In this document: positions 20,221-29,797 of the stretch, piece after piece
Layout: every line of letters begins with the position of its first letter
Numbering within the stretch: the stretch's first letter is position 1
Assembly: GCF_900106015.1 (NCBI RefSeq)
Contig: NZ_LT629797.1
Coordinates: 2,914,001 to 2,978,000, forward strand
DNA from: Pseudomonas sihuiensis
GTDB taxonomy: Bacteria; Pseudomonadota; Gammaproteobacteria; Pseudomonadales; Pseudomonadaceae
DNA length: 64,000 bases
Direction: 5' to 3'
Position numbers and translations under genes: made by a program
The notes under the pieces: generated by a model
The model's database searches: none
What the model saw: only the letters and a program-made list of their open reading frames with translations
What the model was told of the DNA's origin: nothing

Positions 20221-21371
20221 TCGCCGACTTCAGCCTGACCCCCAGCTTCGCCACTGCCGTTCAGCAAATGAACGGGCGCATCGGTGTACTCGACAACCAG
20301 AAGCCGCAAGCCGCCAGCGTCGATATCCAGGGCAAGGTCGACCGCTACGCGCCGATGAGCATCAAGGGCAAGCTGACGCCATTCGATCCGCTCAACAGCC
20401 TGGATATCGCCACCAGCTTCAAGAATGTCGAGCTGACCACCATCACCCCCTACTCCGGCAAGTTCGCCGGTTATCGCATCCGCAAGGGCCGCCTCAACCT
20501 CGACCTGCACTACCGCATCGAGAAGGGCCAGCTCAATGCCGAGAACAAGGTGCTGGTGGAGAACCTGCAACTGGGCGAGCGCGTCGACAGCCCCGACGCC
20601 GTGGACCTGCCGATTCGCCTGGCAGTCGCCCTGCTCAAGGACACCCAGGGGCGCATCGCCATCGAGTTGCCGGTACAGGGTGATCTGAACAATCCGCAGT
20701 TCAGCGTCATGCCCATCGTCTGGCAGACCTTGCGCAATCTGGTGTTGCGCGCGGCCCAGGCGCCGTTCAAGTTCATCGCCGGGTTGGTCGGTGGCAGCAA
20801 CGTCGACCTCAGCACCGTGCCCTTCGTCGCTGGCTCTGCGGAGCTGCAGGGCGACGCGCGCCAGGCCCTGGACACACTGGCCAAAGCGCTCGAAGAGCGC
20901 CCGAATCTGCGTCTGGAGGTAGAAGGCCAGGCCGCGCAGAGTGCCGACGGCCCGCTGCTGGCCGAGCAGCGCCTGCAGCGCGAATTTCGCGAAACCTGGT
21001 ACAAGGTGTTGCAGCGCCGTGGTGACAGGGTACCGGCCAGTCCCGATGAGCTGACGGTCGCCGAGGACGAACAGGCCGCGCTGCTTGAAGGCATCTATCG
21101 CGCCCGCCTCAAGCAGCAACCGCCAGCCGAGTGGGCCGAACTGGACAAAGAGCAACGCCAGCAGAACATGCGCAAGGCGGTGCTGGACTCCTGGGCGCAA
21201 AGCAAGCTGCTGCTGCGCCAACTGGCTCAGCAACGCGCTGCAACGATCAAGGATTATCTGGTTGAACAAGGCGGGTTGTACGATGAACGTGTCTACCTGA
21301 TCGATGCCAACCTGGGTGAACCCGAAGCCGACGGCCGCGTGCTCACCACCCTGCACCTGGACAGCCAATGA
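20211..21371 (+). pseudogene. DUF748 (AsmA-like) protein, C-terminal remnant
   Basis: The last 386 or so codons of a DUF748 gene, beginning ANFADFSLTPSFATAV and ending LTTLHLDSQ. Recognisable family pieces are GKLTPFDPLNSLDIATSFKNVELTTITPYSGKFAGY (split here), FKFIAGLVGG and the C-terminal FVAGSAELQGDARQALD. Complete family members are around a thousand residues, with an N-terminal membrane helix; that part is absent. No start codon or ribosome site precedes this frame at the junction. It ends with an ATGA overlap with the next gene, showing the two were once translationally coupled. Confidence 0.75.
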
Positions 21372-21676
21372 TCATGCGCAGCTTATCTATCATCACGCTC
21401 ACAAGCCTGGTTGCCAGCCTGCTCAGCATCAGCGCGCAGGCCGACACGCTACGCTGCGGCAGCGCTCTGGTCAGCCTTGGCGACCGTCCGTTCGAGGTCG
21501 AGCGCAAATGTGGCGCGCCGGTGCACCGTGACCCGGTCGGCTACACCCTGGGCTCCTATGACCGCCGCGAGTACATGATCGAGGAATGGGTATACGGCCC
21601 GAGCAATGGCATGCTCAGCATCCTGCGCTTCGAGGGTAACCGTCTGACCGCCATCGAACGTCGTCGCGAACGCTGA
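21368..21676 (+). CDS. DUF2845 family secreted protein, first copy
   Basis: A 102-residue protein with a signal peptide (RSLSIITLTSLVASLLSISAQADT) and the DUF2845 pattern: TLRCGSALVSLGD, KCGAPVHRDPVGY, EEWVYGPSNGML and RFEGNRLTAIE. Two conserved cysteines could form a periplasmic disulfide. Function unknown. It overlaps the stop of the DUF748 remnant by four bases and is followed 13 bases later by a paralogue. A second ATG two codons on (21374) is an alternative start. Confidence 0.8.
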   Translation: MIMRSLSIITLTSLVASLLSISAQADTLRCGSALVSLGDRPFEVERKCGAPVHRDPVGYTLGSYDRREYMIEEWVYGPSNGMLSILRFEGNRLTAIERRRER

Positions 21677-21689
21677 ACAGGAGGTTCTC

Positions 21690-21992
21690 ATGCGCAAACT
21701 CAACTGTCTGCTCACCCTGCTCTGCCTGCCCCTGATGGCCGAGGCGTCCTCCACCTATCGCTGCGGTAGCGCCCTGGTCAGCAAGACAGCGCCCACCGCA
21801 GAAGTGCTGAACAAATGTGGCGAGCCGTCCAGCCGCGATTTTCTCGGTTACAAGGAAGTGGTCGATAGCTACGGTTTTCGCAACGAGGTGAGTGTCGAGG
21901 AATGGGTCTACGGCCCGAAAAGCGGCATGTACCACTTTCTACGCTTCGAGGGCGGCCGCCTGACCGAAGTCCGCAGCAAGCGCGGCAGTTGA
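21690..21992 (+). CDS. DUF2845 family secreted protein, second copy
   Basis: A 100-residue paralogue of the preceding gene: signal peptide RKLNCLLTLLCLPLMAEAS, then YRCGSALVSKTA, KCGEPSSRDFLGY, VEEWVYGPKSGMYHFL and RFEGGRLTEV. The shared CGSALVS, KCG and EEWVYGP blocks show a tandem duplication. AGGAGG sits just before the ATG. The product is probably periplasmic; function unknown. A strong terminator lies about 60 bases downstream. Confidence 0.82.
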   Translation: MRKLNCLLTLLCLPLMAEASSTYRCGSALVSKTAPTAEVLNKCGEPSSRDFLGYKEVVDSYGFRNEVSVEEWVYGPKSGMYHFLRFEGGRLTEVRSKRGS

Positions 21993-22053
21993 TGCTGCGT
22001 AGCATGCAAAGCACTCGGAGCGACACGCGCATCGTGCGCCCTGCATAAAAATC

Positions 22054-22084
22054 AAGGCCCCACCGGTCACACCGGCGGGGCCTT
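22054..22084. terminator. Bidirectional terminator
   Basis: AAGGCCCCaCCGGT / ACCGGcGGGGCCTT hairpin (22054-22084) between the DUF2845 genes (plus) and the csbD-like gene (minus). It can serve both strands. Confidence 0.8.
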
Positions 22085-22089
22085 CACGC

Positions 22090-22207
22090 ATCCATGCCTG
22101 TCGCTATCCGTGCTGATCAGGCGTCCTGCCTGTAGCCATCCGTGCTGAAAATACATCCGTTTCTGAAGCTGTCCGTACCTGTGGGCATCCTTACCCGGCA
22201 ATCCGTG
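22090..22207. repeat. Degenerate short repeat ATCCGTGCTGA downstream of csbD-like gene
   Basis: Five spaced variants of one word occur: TATCCGTGCTGAT, CATCCGTGCTGAA, CATCCGTTTCTGA, TGTCCGTACCTGT and AATCCGTGCTCAG, together with ATCCATGCCTG at 22090. Spacing is about 20-30 bases. No gene covers the stretch, which forms the 3' flank of the csbD-like gene. Confidence 0.5.
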
Positions 22208-22208
22208 C

Positions 22209-22406
22209 TCAGAGCTTGTCGCTGAAATCGCGCAGCTCTTGCTGGGCCTTTTCCTTGGTCCAGCCGTAACGTTCCTGCAGCTTGCCGGCCAGGTATTCGC
22301 TGTGGCCCTCGGCGACGTCCAGGTCGTCATCGGTCAGGTTGCCCCAACGCTCCTTCATGCGACCGCTGAGCTGCTTCCATTTGCCTTTGATGATGTCGCT
22401 ATTCAT
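22209..22406 (-). CDS. CsbD family stress-response protein
   Basis: A 65-residue hydrophilic protein, [22 protein letters not shown]... through [23 protein letters not shown], matching the CsbD/YjbJ family. Such proteins accumulate under general stress but have no defined activity. I start at 22406 because GGGAGA then lies about seven bases away; the ATG two codons earlier would be too close. It sits beside a BON-domain gene on the same strand, a common stress pair in pseudomonads. Confidence 0.88.
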   Translation of the reverse strand: MNSDIIKGKWKQLSGRMKERWGNLTDDDLDVAEGHSEYLAGKLQERYGWTKEKAQQELRDFSDKL

Positions 22407-22463
22407 GGTCATTCTCCCAGTGACAGAAGGTGGGGCCGGTCGCTAGCCCGGCCGGCTCGGCTA

Positions 22464-22817
22464 TCAGTCAGCAGTTTTCAGGGCATCGGCGGACACGTCA
22501 CGCACACCCTCGATTTCCTTGGTCTTGGCGATAGCCAGATCACGCTCGGCGTCGGTAGCGACCACGCCGGACAGGGAAACCACGCCCTGGTTGGTCTCGA
22601 CCTTGATGTCCAGCGCGCTGAGGTTCGAGTCAGCAACGAAGGTGGATTTCACTTTGCTGGTGATCCAGGTGTCGGATACCGCCTGCTCGGCTTTATCCAC
22701 AGTGTCATTGGCCGCCAGCATGGTCGGCTCTGCGGCGAAGGCTGCCGAGGCCAGCGACATGCTCAGCACGGCAGCGGTCAGGGTGGTAGCGGCAAAACGG
22801 TTGATTGGCTGTTTCAT
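22464..22817 (-). CDS. BON-domain periplasmic protein, OsmY-like
   Basis: A 117-residue protein with signal peptide MKQPINRFAATTLTAAVLSM...AFAAE and one BON domain (SDTWITSKVKSTFVADSNLSAL..VETNQGVVSLSGVVATDAE, residues about 45-115). BON domains are thought to bind phospholipid surfaces; OsmY is induced by osmotic stress and in stationary phase. E. coli OsmY has two BON domains, so this is a half-size relative. AGGAGTCGAATC precedes the ATG. The AT-rich stretch upstream (22900-22965) may hold its promoter. Confidence 0.85.
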   Translation of the reverse strand: MKQPINRFAATTLTAAVLSMSLASAAFAAEPTMLAANDTVDKAEQAVSDTWITSKVKSTFVADSNLSALDIKVETNQGVVSLSGVVATDAERDLAIAKTKEIEGVRDVSADALKTAD

Positions 22818-22899
22818 GATTCGACTCCTGTACATTCCAGACAATCTGCAAACCAACTCCTGGTTGCAGGTTCACCAGTACTATTGCAGGGCCTGTGCC

Positions 22900-22965
22900 A
22901 GGTTTTTAAATTAAATTAAATCCTTTAAAAACAAGCACTTAAATAAAATCGCCATTATGCTTTTG
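22900..22965. other. AT-rich patch in the 323-base gap between BON gene and pnp
   Basis: The gap 22818-23140 has no gene. Its middle (AGGTTTTTAAATTAAATTAAATC-like, then TTTAAAAACAAGCACTTAAATAAAATC) is strikingly AT-rich in a roughly 62-64% GC window. It contains a TTTTTAAA/TTTAAAAA inverted pair and could be an UP element or an MvaT/H-NS-type silencer site for the BON gene. The end of the gap holds the pnp terminator. Confidence 0.4.
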
Positions 22966-23096
22966 ATTGCATTTCGCCGAGTCGCAAAAAAACTCTCGGG
23001 CAATTTGCATGATCCAATAAACGAGTAAACGCATGCATGTATCGCAGTCGCATCCTCAGGTCGGCAATGACGAACCCTGACGATCACGCACAAAAA

Positions 23097-23116
23097 AGGG
23101 CTCCCGCAGGAGCCCT
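23097..23116 (-). terminator. Intrinsic terminator of pnp
   Basis: Stem AGGGCTCC / GGAGCCCT (23097-23104 and 23109-23116); on the minus strand it is followed by TTTTTTGTGCG. It ends the rpsO-pnp transcript. Confidence 0.9.
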
Positions 23117-23140
23117 CTCGTTCGAACAGGCGAACCGTGC

Positions 23141-25246
23141 TTAGACGCCAGAGGCCTCGGCAGCAGCTACGTCCTTGATCGACAGTTTGATACGGCCGCG
23201 GTTGTCCACGTCCAGTACCAGTACCTTCACTTCCTGGCCTTCCTGCAGCACGTCGGTGACCTTCTCTACGCGCTGATCACTGAGCATGGAGATGTGCACC
23301 AGACCGTCCTTGCCCGGCAGGATGTTGACGAAGGCACCGAAGTCGACGATGCGCTCGACCTTGCCGACGTAGATCTTGCCGATCTCGGCTTCGGCAGTGA
23401 TGGCCAGCACGCGCTGCTTGGCAGCCTCGGCCGCGTCCTTGGTTTCGCCGAAGATCTTGATCGAGCCGTCGTCTTCGATATCGATCGAAGCCTTGGTCTC
23501 TTCGCAGATGGCGCGGATGGTGGCACCACCCTTGCCGATGACGTCGCGGATCTTGTCCTGGTCGATCTTCATCGCAATCATGGTTGGCGCGTTAGCCGAC
23601 AGCTCGCTGCGCGATTGGGCGATGACCTGGTTCATCTGACCAAGGATGTTCAGACGAGCTTCCAGCGCCTGCTCCAGCGCCTGCTCCATGATCTCTTCGG
23701 TGATGCCCTGGATCTTGATGTCCATCTGCAGCGCGGTAACACCCTTGGCGGTACCGGCTACTTTGAAGTCCATGTCGCCCAGGTGATCTTCGTCACCGAG
23801 GATGTCGGTCAGCACGGCGAATTTCTCACCTTCGAGCACCAGACCCATGGCGATACCGGCAACCGGTGCCTTCATCGGCACACCGGCGTCCATCAGCGCC
23901 AGGGAGGCGCCGCACACCGAAGCCATGGAGGAAGAACCGTTGGACTCGGTGATTTCCGACACTACGCGGATGGTGTACGGGAACTCGTCGGCGCTCGGCA
24001 GCATGGCGGCAACGCCACGACGGGCGAGACGGCCGTGGCCGATTTCGCGGCGGCCAGTGGCGCCCATGCGACCACACTCACCCACCGAGTACGGCGGGAA
24101 GTTGTAGTGCAGCATGAAGGGGTCTTTCTTCTCGCCTTCGAGGGTGTCCAGCAGCTGTGCGTCGCGTGCGGTACCGAGGGTCGCCACGACCAGCGCCTGG
24201 GTTTCGCCACGGGTGAACAGCGCCGAACCGTGAGTCTTGTCCAGAACGCCGACTTCGATGTTCAGGCCACGCACGGTACGGTTGTCACGACCATCGATAC
24301 GCGGCTTGCCGTTGACGATGTTCTCGCGCACGGTGCGGTATTCGATCTCGCCGAAGGCTTCCTTGACTTCACCGGCAGTAGGCTGACCTTCTTCGCCGGA
24401 GAACTTGGCCACGACCTGATCACGCAGTTCGCCCAGACGCGCATAACGGTCCTGCTTGACGGTGATGGTGTAGGCCTGGGAAATCGCCTCGCCGAACTCG
24501 CTACGGATGGCATTCAGCAGTGCGGTGTTTTCCGGCTTCGGCTGCCAGTCCCAAGTCGGCTTGCCGGCTTCGGCGGCCAACTCGGCAACGGCCTGGATGA
24601 CCACCTGGAATTCTTCATGGGCAAACAGTACGGCGCCCAGCATCTGGTCTTCGGTCAGCTCTTTGGCTTCCGACTCGACCATCAGCACAGCGTCCTTGGT
24701 ACCGGCCACGACCATGTCCAGGCTGGAAGCCTTGAGCTGCTCGTAGTTCGGGTTCAGCAGGTAGCCGGTTTCCGGATGGAAAGCCACGCGCGCGGCGCCG
24801 ATCGGACCGTTGAACGGGATACCGGAGATGGCCAGGGCAGCCGAGGTGCCGATCATCGCAGCGATGTCCGGATCGGTCTTCTTGCTGGTGGAAACCACGG
24901 TGCAGATGACCTGCACTTCGTTCTGGAAGCCTTCCGGGAACAGCGGACGGATCGGACGGTCGATCAGGCGCGAGGTCAGGGTTTCCTTCTCGGAAGGACG
25001 CGCTTCACGCTTGAAGAAACCGCCAGGGATCTTGCCGGCTGCGTAGGTCTTTTCCTGATAGTGAACGGAGAGCGGGAAGAAGCCCTTGCTCGGGTCAGCG
25101 CTCTTGGCGCCTACCACGGTGACCAGCACGCTGACGTCGTCATCGACGGTGACCAGCACGGCGCCGGAGGCCTGACGGGCGATACGGCCAGTCTCGAGGG
25201 TAACGGTCGACTGACCGAACTGGAATTTCTTGATTACCGGGTTCAC
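23141..25246 (-). CDS. pnp: Polyribonucleotide nucleotidyltransferase (PNPase)
   Basis: A 701-residue PNPase with two RNase PH-like cores ([23 protein letters not shown] at the start; second core from about residue 315 with [20 protein letters not shown]), the linking helical domain, a KH domain ([22 protein letters not shown], around 560) and an S1 domain ([23 protein letters not shown], around 620). It degrades RNA 3' to 5' using phosphate and works with poly(A) tails made by PcnB. It follows rpsO by 171 bases, a gap holding a long hairpin. Confidence 0.98.
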   Translation of the reverse strand: MNPVIKKFQFGQSTVTLETGRIARQASGAVLVTVDDDVSVLVTVVGAKSADPSKGFFPLSVHYQEKTYAAGKIPGGFFKREARPSEKETLTSRLIDRPIRPLFPEGFQNEVQVICTVVSTSKKTDPDIAAMIGTSAALAISGIPFNGPIGAARVAFHPETGYLLNPNYEQLKASSLDMVVAGTKDAVLMVESEAKELTEDQMLGAVLFAHEEFQVVIQAVAELAAEAGKPTWDWQPKPENTALLNAIRSEFGEAISQAYTITVKQDRYARLGELRDQVVAKFSGEEGQPTAGEVKEAFGEIEYRTVRENIVNGKPRIDGRDNRTVRGLNIEVGVLDKTHGSALFTRGETQALVVATLGTARDAQLLDTLEGEKKDPFMLHYNFPPYSVGECGRMGATGRREIGHGRLARRGVAAMLPSADEFPYTIRVVSEITESNGSSSMASVCGASLALMDAGVPMKAPVAGIAMGLVLEGEKFAVLTDILGDEDHLGDMDFKVAGTAKGVTALQMDIKIQGITEEIMEQALEQALEARLNILGQMNQVIAQSRSELSANAPTMIAMKIDQDKIRDVIGKGGATIRAICEETKASIDIEDDGSIKIFGETKDAAEAAKQRVLAITAEAEIGKIYVGKVERIVDFGAFVNILPGKDGLVHISMLSDQRVEKVTDVLQEGQEVKVLVLDVDNRGRIKLSIKDVAAAEASGV

Positions 25247-25329
25247 GGTGTTTTCCTTCTCTTTGTTGCCTTGGGGGAAATTGGAAAGAGGCGCGGGAGT
25301 CGGACCCGGAGCATCCCTCGAAAAGCCAA

Positions 25330-25401
25330 AAGCTGGAAGCCCAGCGCCACGAGGTGAGGATCACTCCCCACTCGCGACGCCGAACTCCCAGCTTCCAACT
25401 T
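25330..25401 (-). promoter_or_regulatory. Long hairpin in the rpsO-pnp intergenic leader
   Basis: On the minus strand AAGTTGGAAGC (25391-25401) can pair with GCTTCCAGCTT (25330-25340), 11 pairs including one G-U wobble, closing an imperfect inner stem (GAGTGGGGAGTGATCC..). In E. coli a leader hairpin of pnp is cut by RNase III and then used by PNPase for autoregulation; this element is in the equivalent place. It may instead be a dispersed repeat, since a similar hairpin lies at 5486-5523. Confidence 0.5.
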
Positions 25402-25417
25402 GTGCAGCTCGCGTCTA

Positions 25418-25687
25418 TTAACGACGCAGGCCCAGGCGACCGATCAGGGCGCTGTAACGACTGGAGTCTTTACCCTTCAGGTAGTCCAGCAGCTTGCGGC
25501 GCTGGTTAACCATACGGATCAGACCACGACGGCTGTGGTGATCCTTACCGTTGGCCTTGAAGTGACCTTGCAGCTTGTTGATGTTGGCGGTCAGCAGGGC
25601 AACCTGCACTTCCGGGCTACCGGTATCGCCTTCAGCTTGCTTGTAGTCGTTAACGATCTGGGCTTTTTCTTCAACGCTGAGTGCCAT
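25418..25687 (-). CDS. rpsO: 30S ribosomal protein S15
   Basis: An 89-residue S15: [17 protein letters not shown], then [47 protein letters not shown] and C-terminal [12 protein letters not shown]. It binds the central domain of 16S rRNA. GAGGAAG lies before the ATG. It is between truB and pnp, the standard order, with a 170-base gap on the truB side that probably contains its own promoter. Confidence 0.98.
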   Translation of the reverse strand: MALSVEEKAQIVNDYKQAEGDTGSPEVQVALLTANINKLQGHFKANGKDHHSRRGLIRMVNQRRKLLDYLKGKDSSRYSALIGRLGLRR

Positions 25688-25857
25688 GTTGGCTTCCTCT
25701 CATCTGGAAACTGCCGAAGCAGTTTCAATAGGCCGGGAATCGCTTCCCGTGTTTTAAAAAGAGGTATGACCGTGCCTACTAACAGCCACCCTCGCAGCAC
25801 CTGATGACGACGTCGTCAGCATCAGGCTTTCAGCCATCTCGGCCGAACCGTTCGGTG

Positions 25858-26778
25858 CTACGCACCGGTATAAATCAATCGACGCGGGGCGATACGCCCA
25901 TCGTCACTCACTTCACCGATGCCGATGAAGCGACCATTGTGATCCTGCACCCGCACCATACCGAACTTCGGTGCTTCCGGCGCTCGCACCGGCTGCCCTT
26001 GCAACCAGTAAAACGCGCTGTGCTCGGAGAACTGCAGCAGCGGCCAGTCCTGCAGACCGCTATCGGCCGGTAGCAGGAAGCGATCCAGCGCCTCGTTACC
26101 ACCTTCGGCGTGTGCAGCCTCCAGTTCTTCCAGCGTCACGGTACGCGTCAGGTCGAACGGGCCGGCCTTGGTACGACGCAACTTGGCGACATGTGCACCG
26201 CAGCCGAGCAACTGGCCGAGGTCCTCGACCAGCGTACGAATATAGGTGCCTTTGCTGCAATCAACCGCCAGACGGGCCTGCTCGCCTTCGCAGGCCAGCA
26301 GTTCCAGGCGCGCAATAGTAACAGAACGCGCTTCGCGCTCCACTACTTCACCCGCACGAGCCAGCTTGTAGAGTGGCTGACCGTCCTTCTTCAAGGCCGA
26401 GTACATCGGCGGTATCTGTTTGATTTCACCGCGAAAACGCGGCAACAGCGCCTCAATCTCGGCGCGACCGACGGTCACCGGGCGCCGTTCGATAACATCG
26501 CCTTCGGCATCACCAGTGGTGGTGGTGACACCCAACTGAGCGACGGTCTCGTAGCCCTTGTCAGCGTCGAGCAGATACTGAGAAAACTTGGTCGCCTCAC
26601 CGAAACACAGCGGCAGTACACCGGTGGCCAACGGGTCGAGGCTACCGGTGTGACCGGCCTTCTCGGCATTGAGCAGCCAACGCACCTTTTGCAGCGCGGC
26701 GTTGGAGGTGAAACCGTGCGGCTTGTCGAGCAGGATGATGCCGTCGACCTTGCGGCGAATACGTTTGACCTGCGCCAC
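25858..26778 (-). CDS. truB: tRNA pseudouridine(55) synthase
   Basis: A 306-residue TruB with the catalytic block [19 protein letters not shown] (catalytic Asp near residue 47), the opening [47 protein letters not shown] and a C-terminal PUA-like domain (residues about 250-306). It makes pseudouridine 55 in tRNA. The start follows the rbfA stop by only three bases, so they are cotranscribed. Confidence 0.97.
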   Translation of the reverse strand: MAQVKRIRRKVDGIILLDKPHGFTSNAALQKVRWLLNAEKAGHTGSLDPLATGVLPLCFGEATKFSQYLLDADKGYETVAQLGVTTTTGDAEGDVIERRPVTVGRAEIEALLPRFRGEIKQIPPMYSALKKDGQPLYKLARAGEVVEREARSVTIARLELLACEGEQARLAVDCSKGTYIRTLVEDLGQLLGCGAHVAKLRRTKAGPFDLTRTVTLEELEAAHAEGGNEALDRFLLPADSGLQDWPLLQFSEHSAFYWLQGQPVRAPEAPKFGMVRVQDHNGRFIGIGEVSDDGRIAPRRLIYTGA

Positions 26779-26781
26779 GCC

Positions 26782-27174
26782 TTACTCCTTGGAACCCGCG
26801 GTGTCGTCGTGCAGACGATCTTCCGCCACGGCACGCTCGATCAGTGCCGACAGGTGAGCACCGCGCTGGACGCTCTCGTCGTAGTGGAAGTGCAGCTGTG
26901 GCACGCTGCGCAGCTTCATCGCCTTGCCCAGCTGCATGCGCAGGAAACCGGCCGCGTCGTTGAGTACCTTGAGGCTCTCTTTGATCGCCTCGGCATCATC
27001 CTGCCCCATGACGGTGATGAAGACCTTGGCGTGACCGATATCACGACTGACGTCGACTGCGGTGATGGTCACCAGCCCCAGACGCGGATCCTTGACCTCA
27101 CGCCGAATAAGCTGGGCCAGTTCGCGTTGCATCTGGTCGCCGATACGCTGGGTACGGCTGTAATCTTTGGCCAT
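26782..27174 (-). CDS. rbfA: 30S ribosome-binding factor A
   Basis: A 130-residue Rbf[49 protein letters not shown] and [26 protein letters not shown], the KH-type fold of the family. It assists maturation of the 16S rRNA 5' end and is needed in the cold. It lies between infB and truB; a terminator-like hairpin occupies the infB-rbfA gap. Confidence 0.97.
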   Translation of the reverse strand: MAKDYSRTQRIGDQMQRELAQLIRREVKDPRLGLVTITAVDVSRDIGHAKVFITVMGQDDAEAIKESLKVLNDAAGFLRMQLGKAMKLRSVPQLHFHYDESVQRGAHLSALIERAVAEDRLHDDTAGSKE

Positions 27175-27231
27175 TTTCTCGTTACCTTTACTTCCTCCGC
27201 TGCCTGTTCGCCAGCGGACTCAAAAGCGGCA

Positions 27232-27265
27232 AACGCCCGGCCGCGCGAATGCGGGGCCGGGCGTT
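27232..27265 (-). terminator. Hairpin between infB and rbfA
   Basis: Stem AACGCCCGGCC / GGCCGGGCGTT (27232-27242 and 27255-27265). On the minus strand it is followed by TGCCGCTTTTGAG, a weak T-tract. It lies inside an otherwise continuous operon and may attenuate rbfA-truB or stabilise the infB 3' end. Confidence 0.6.
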
Positions 27266-27283
27266 GCGTGTTGCGACTCGCGA

Positions 27284-29770
27284 TTACAGGCTGCGAGCCA
27301 CCTGGACTTTCTCGAACACTTCGATCTTGTCGCCGACCTTGACGTCGTTGTAGCTCTTCACGCCGATACCGCACTCCATGCCGTTGCGCACTTCGGCAAC
27401 GTCGTCCTTGAAGCGACGCAGCGATTCCAGCTCGCCTTCGAAGATCACCACGTCCTCGCGCAGTACGCGGATCGGACGGTTGCGGTAGACGGTGCCCTCG
27501 ATGACCATGCAGCCAGCGACAGCGCCGAACTTCGGCGAACGGAACACATCACGCACTTCGGCGGTACCCAGGATGTTCTCGCGAACATCGCTGCCGAGCA
27601 TACCGGTGAGCGCCTTCTTGACGTCTTCGATGATGTCGTAGATGACGTTGTAGTAGCGCATGTCCAGGCCTTCGGCCTCGACGATCTTGCGCGCACCAGC
27701 GTCAGCACGGACGTTGAAGCCGAACAGCACGGCATTGGAAGCCAGCGCCAGGTTGGCATCGGACTCGGTGATACCACCGACGCCGCCACCGACCACACGC
27801 ACTTGCACTTCGTCGTTGCCCAGGGTGCTGAGCGAGCCTTGCAGGGCTTCCAGAGAACCACGAACGTCGGCCTTGAGGACGATGTTGAGGGTCTTCTTCT
27901 CTTCCTGGCCCATGTTCTCGAAGATGTTTTCCAGCTTGCCGGCGTGGGCGCGAGCCAGTTTGACCTCGCGGAACTTGCCCTGACGGAACAGCGCAACTTC
28001 GCGGGCCTTCTTCTCGTCGGCCACGACCATCATCTCGTCACCGGCATCCGGCGTACCGTCCAGGCCGAGAATCTCGACCGGAATGGACGGACCGGCTTCC
28101 TTGATCGACTTGCCGTTCTCGTCGAGCATGGCACGCACGCGGCCGTAGTTGACGCCAACCAGCACCATGTCGCCCTGACGCAGGGTACCGTCCTGAACCA
28201 GCACGGTGGCCACCGGGCCACGGCCCTTGTCCAGACGCGATTCGACCACCACACCACGACCCGGGGCCGACGGCGTGGCTTTCAGCTCGAGGACTTCAGC
28301 CTGCAGCAGTACGGCTTCGAGCAACTCGTCGATACCGGTACCCATCTTCGCCGAGACATGTACGTAAGGTGCATCGCCGCCCCACTCTTCCGGGATCACG
28401 TCAAGCGCGGCCAGGCCGTTCTTGATGTTGTCCGGATTGGCATCGGGCTTGTCGATCTTGTTCACCGCGACCACGATCGGCACGCCGGCTGCTTTCGCAT
28501 GCTGTACGGCTTCCTGGGTCTGCGGCATCACGCCGTCGTCAGCGGCGACGACCAGAATGACGATATCGGTAGCCTTGGCACCACGAGCACGCATCTGGGT
28601 GAACGCAGCGTGACCGGGGGTATCGAGGAAGGTGACCATGCCGCGCTCGGTTTCGACGTGGTAGGCACCGATGTGCTGGGTGATACCACCGGCTTCACCG
28701 GAAGCCACCTTGGCACGACGGATATAGTCGAGCAGCGAAGTCTTACCATGGTCGACGTGGCCCATCACGGTCACGACCGGTGCACGATGGAAGGTTTCAC
28801 CCTCGAACTTCAGGGATTCGGCCAGTTGTTCTTCCAGGGCGTTGTCGCTGACCAGCTTGACCTTGTGACCGAACTCTTCGGCGACCAGTTGAGCGGTTTC
28901 CTGATCCAGCACCTGGTTGATGGTCACCGGGGTGCCCATCTTGAACATGAACTTGACGATCTCCGCACCCTTGATGGCCATTTGCTGGGCCAGATCGGAA
29001 ACGGTGATGGTCTCGCCAATCGATACGTCACGCACGATAGGACCAGTCGGGCTCTGGAAGCCGTGCTGGTTGCGCTTCTTCATCTTGGCCTTGCCACGAC
29101 CACCACGACGGAAGCCGTCGCTCTCTTCGTCAACACTACGCGGCGCGACACGCGGCGCCGGCGCCTTTTCCTTGAGGGTCGGGCGGTGCTGTGCGTGCTT
29201 GCGCTCACGGCGCTCGTCTTCGTCACTGCGCGCCTTCTCGGGGCGACGCACTTCCTCTTTCTTGCGCTCGGCGTCGACGACCGGAGCGGCAACAACCGGC
29301 TCGCTGACCGGAGCTGGCGCAGCAGCAGGTGCGGACGCTGGGCTGGTCGCCGTGGCTGCCTGACGCTTGGCTTCTTCTTCGGCCTTGCGCTTGGCTTCTT
29401 CCTCGGCTTTCAGGCGCTCGGCTTCGGCAGCAGCCTGCTGAGCTTCCAGCTCACGCTGCTTCTCGGCTTCGAGCTCTTCCGGGCTGCGCTTGACGAAGGT
29501 CTTCTTCTTGCGCACTTCCACGCTGATGGTCTTGCTGCCAGCAACACGCAGGGTGCTGGTGGTCTTGCGCTGCAAGGTAATCTTGCGCGGCTCTTCGACC
29601 TTGTCGCCGTGACTGCTCTTGAGATGGGCCAGCAAGGCCTGCTTCTCACTATCGGTCACTACCTGTTCGGCACTTTCATGGGACAGGCCGGCTTCACGCA
29701 TCTGCTGCAGCAGGCGCTCAACCGGGGTGTCGACCACTTTGGCCAGTTCTTTTACCGTGACTTGCGTCAT
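27284..29770 (-). CDS. infB: Translation initiation factor IF-2
   Basis: An 828-residue IF-2. It has the N-terminal helical domain ([23 protein letters not shown]), a highly charged linker rich in Glu/Ala/Arg (about 90-230), the GTPase domain near residue 335 ([28 protein letters not shown]), and domains II-IV including AEVRDVF and the C-terminal fMet-tRNA-binding part. It places initiator tRNA on the 30S subunit. The initiator tRNA gene heads the same operon region. It follows nusA after 27 bases. Confidence 0.98.
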   Translation of the reverse strand: MTQVTVKELAKVVDTPVERLLQQMREAGLSHESAEQVVTDSEKQALLAHLKSSHGDKVEEPRKITLQRKTTSTLRVAGSKTISVEVRKKKTFVKRSPEELEAEKQRELEAQQAAAEAERLKAEEEAKRKAEEEAKRQAATATSPASAPAAAPAPVSEPVVAAPVVDAERKKEEVRRPEKARSDEDERRERKHAQHRPTLKEKAPAPRVAPRSVDEESDGFRRGGRGKAKMKKRNQHGFQSPTGPIVRDVSIGETITVSDLAQQMAIKGAEIVKFMFKMGTPVTINQVLDQETAQLVAEEFGHKVKLVSDNALEEQLAESLKFEGETFHRAPVVTVMGHVDHGKTSLLDYIRRAKVASGEAGGITQHIGAYHVETERGMVTFLDTPGHAAFTQMRARGAKATDIVILVVAADDGVMPQTQEAVQHAKAAGVPIVVAVNKIDKPDANPDNIKNGLAALDVIPEEWGGDAPYVHVSAKMGTGIDELLEAVLLQAEVLELKATPSAPGRGVVVESRLDKGRGPVATVLVQDGTLRQGDMVLVGVNYGRVRAMLDENGKSIKEAGPSIPVEILGLDGTPDAGDEMMVVADEKKAREVALFRQGKFREVKLARAHAGKLENIFENMGQEEKKTLNIVLKADVRGSLEALQGSLSTLGNDEVQVRVVGGGVGGITESDANLALASNAVLFGFNVRADAGARKIVEAEGLDMRYYNVIYDIIEDVKKALTGMLGSDVRENILGTAEVRDVFRSPKFGAVAGCMVIEGTVYRNRPIRVLREDVVIFEGELESLRRFKDDVAEVRNGMECGIGVKSYNDVKVGDKIEVFEKVQVARSL

Positions 29771-29797
29771 GCATCTTTCTCCTCAGGCCGCAACCGC

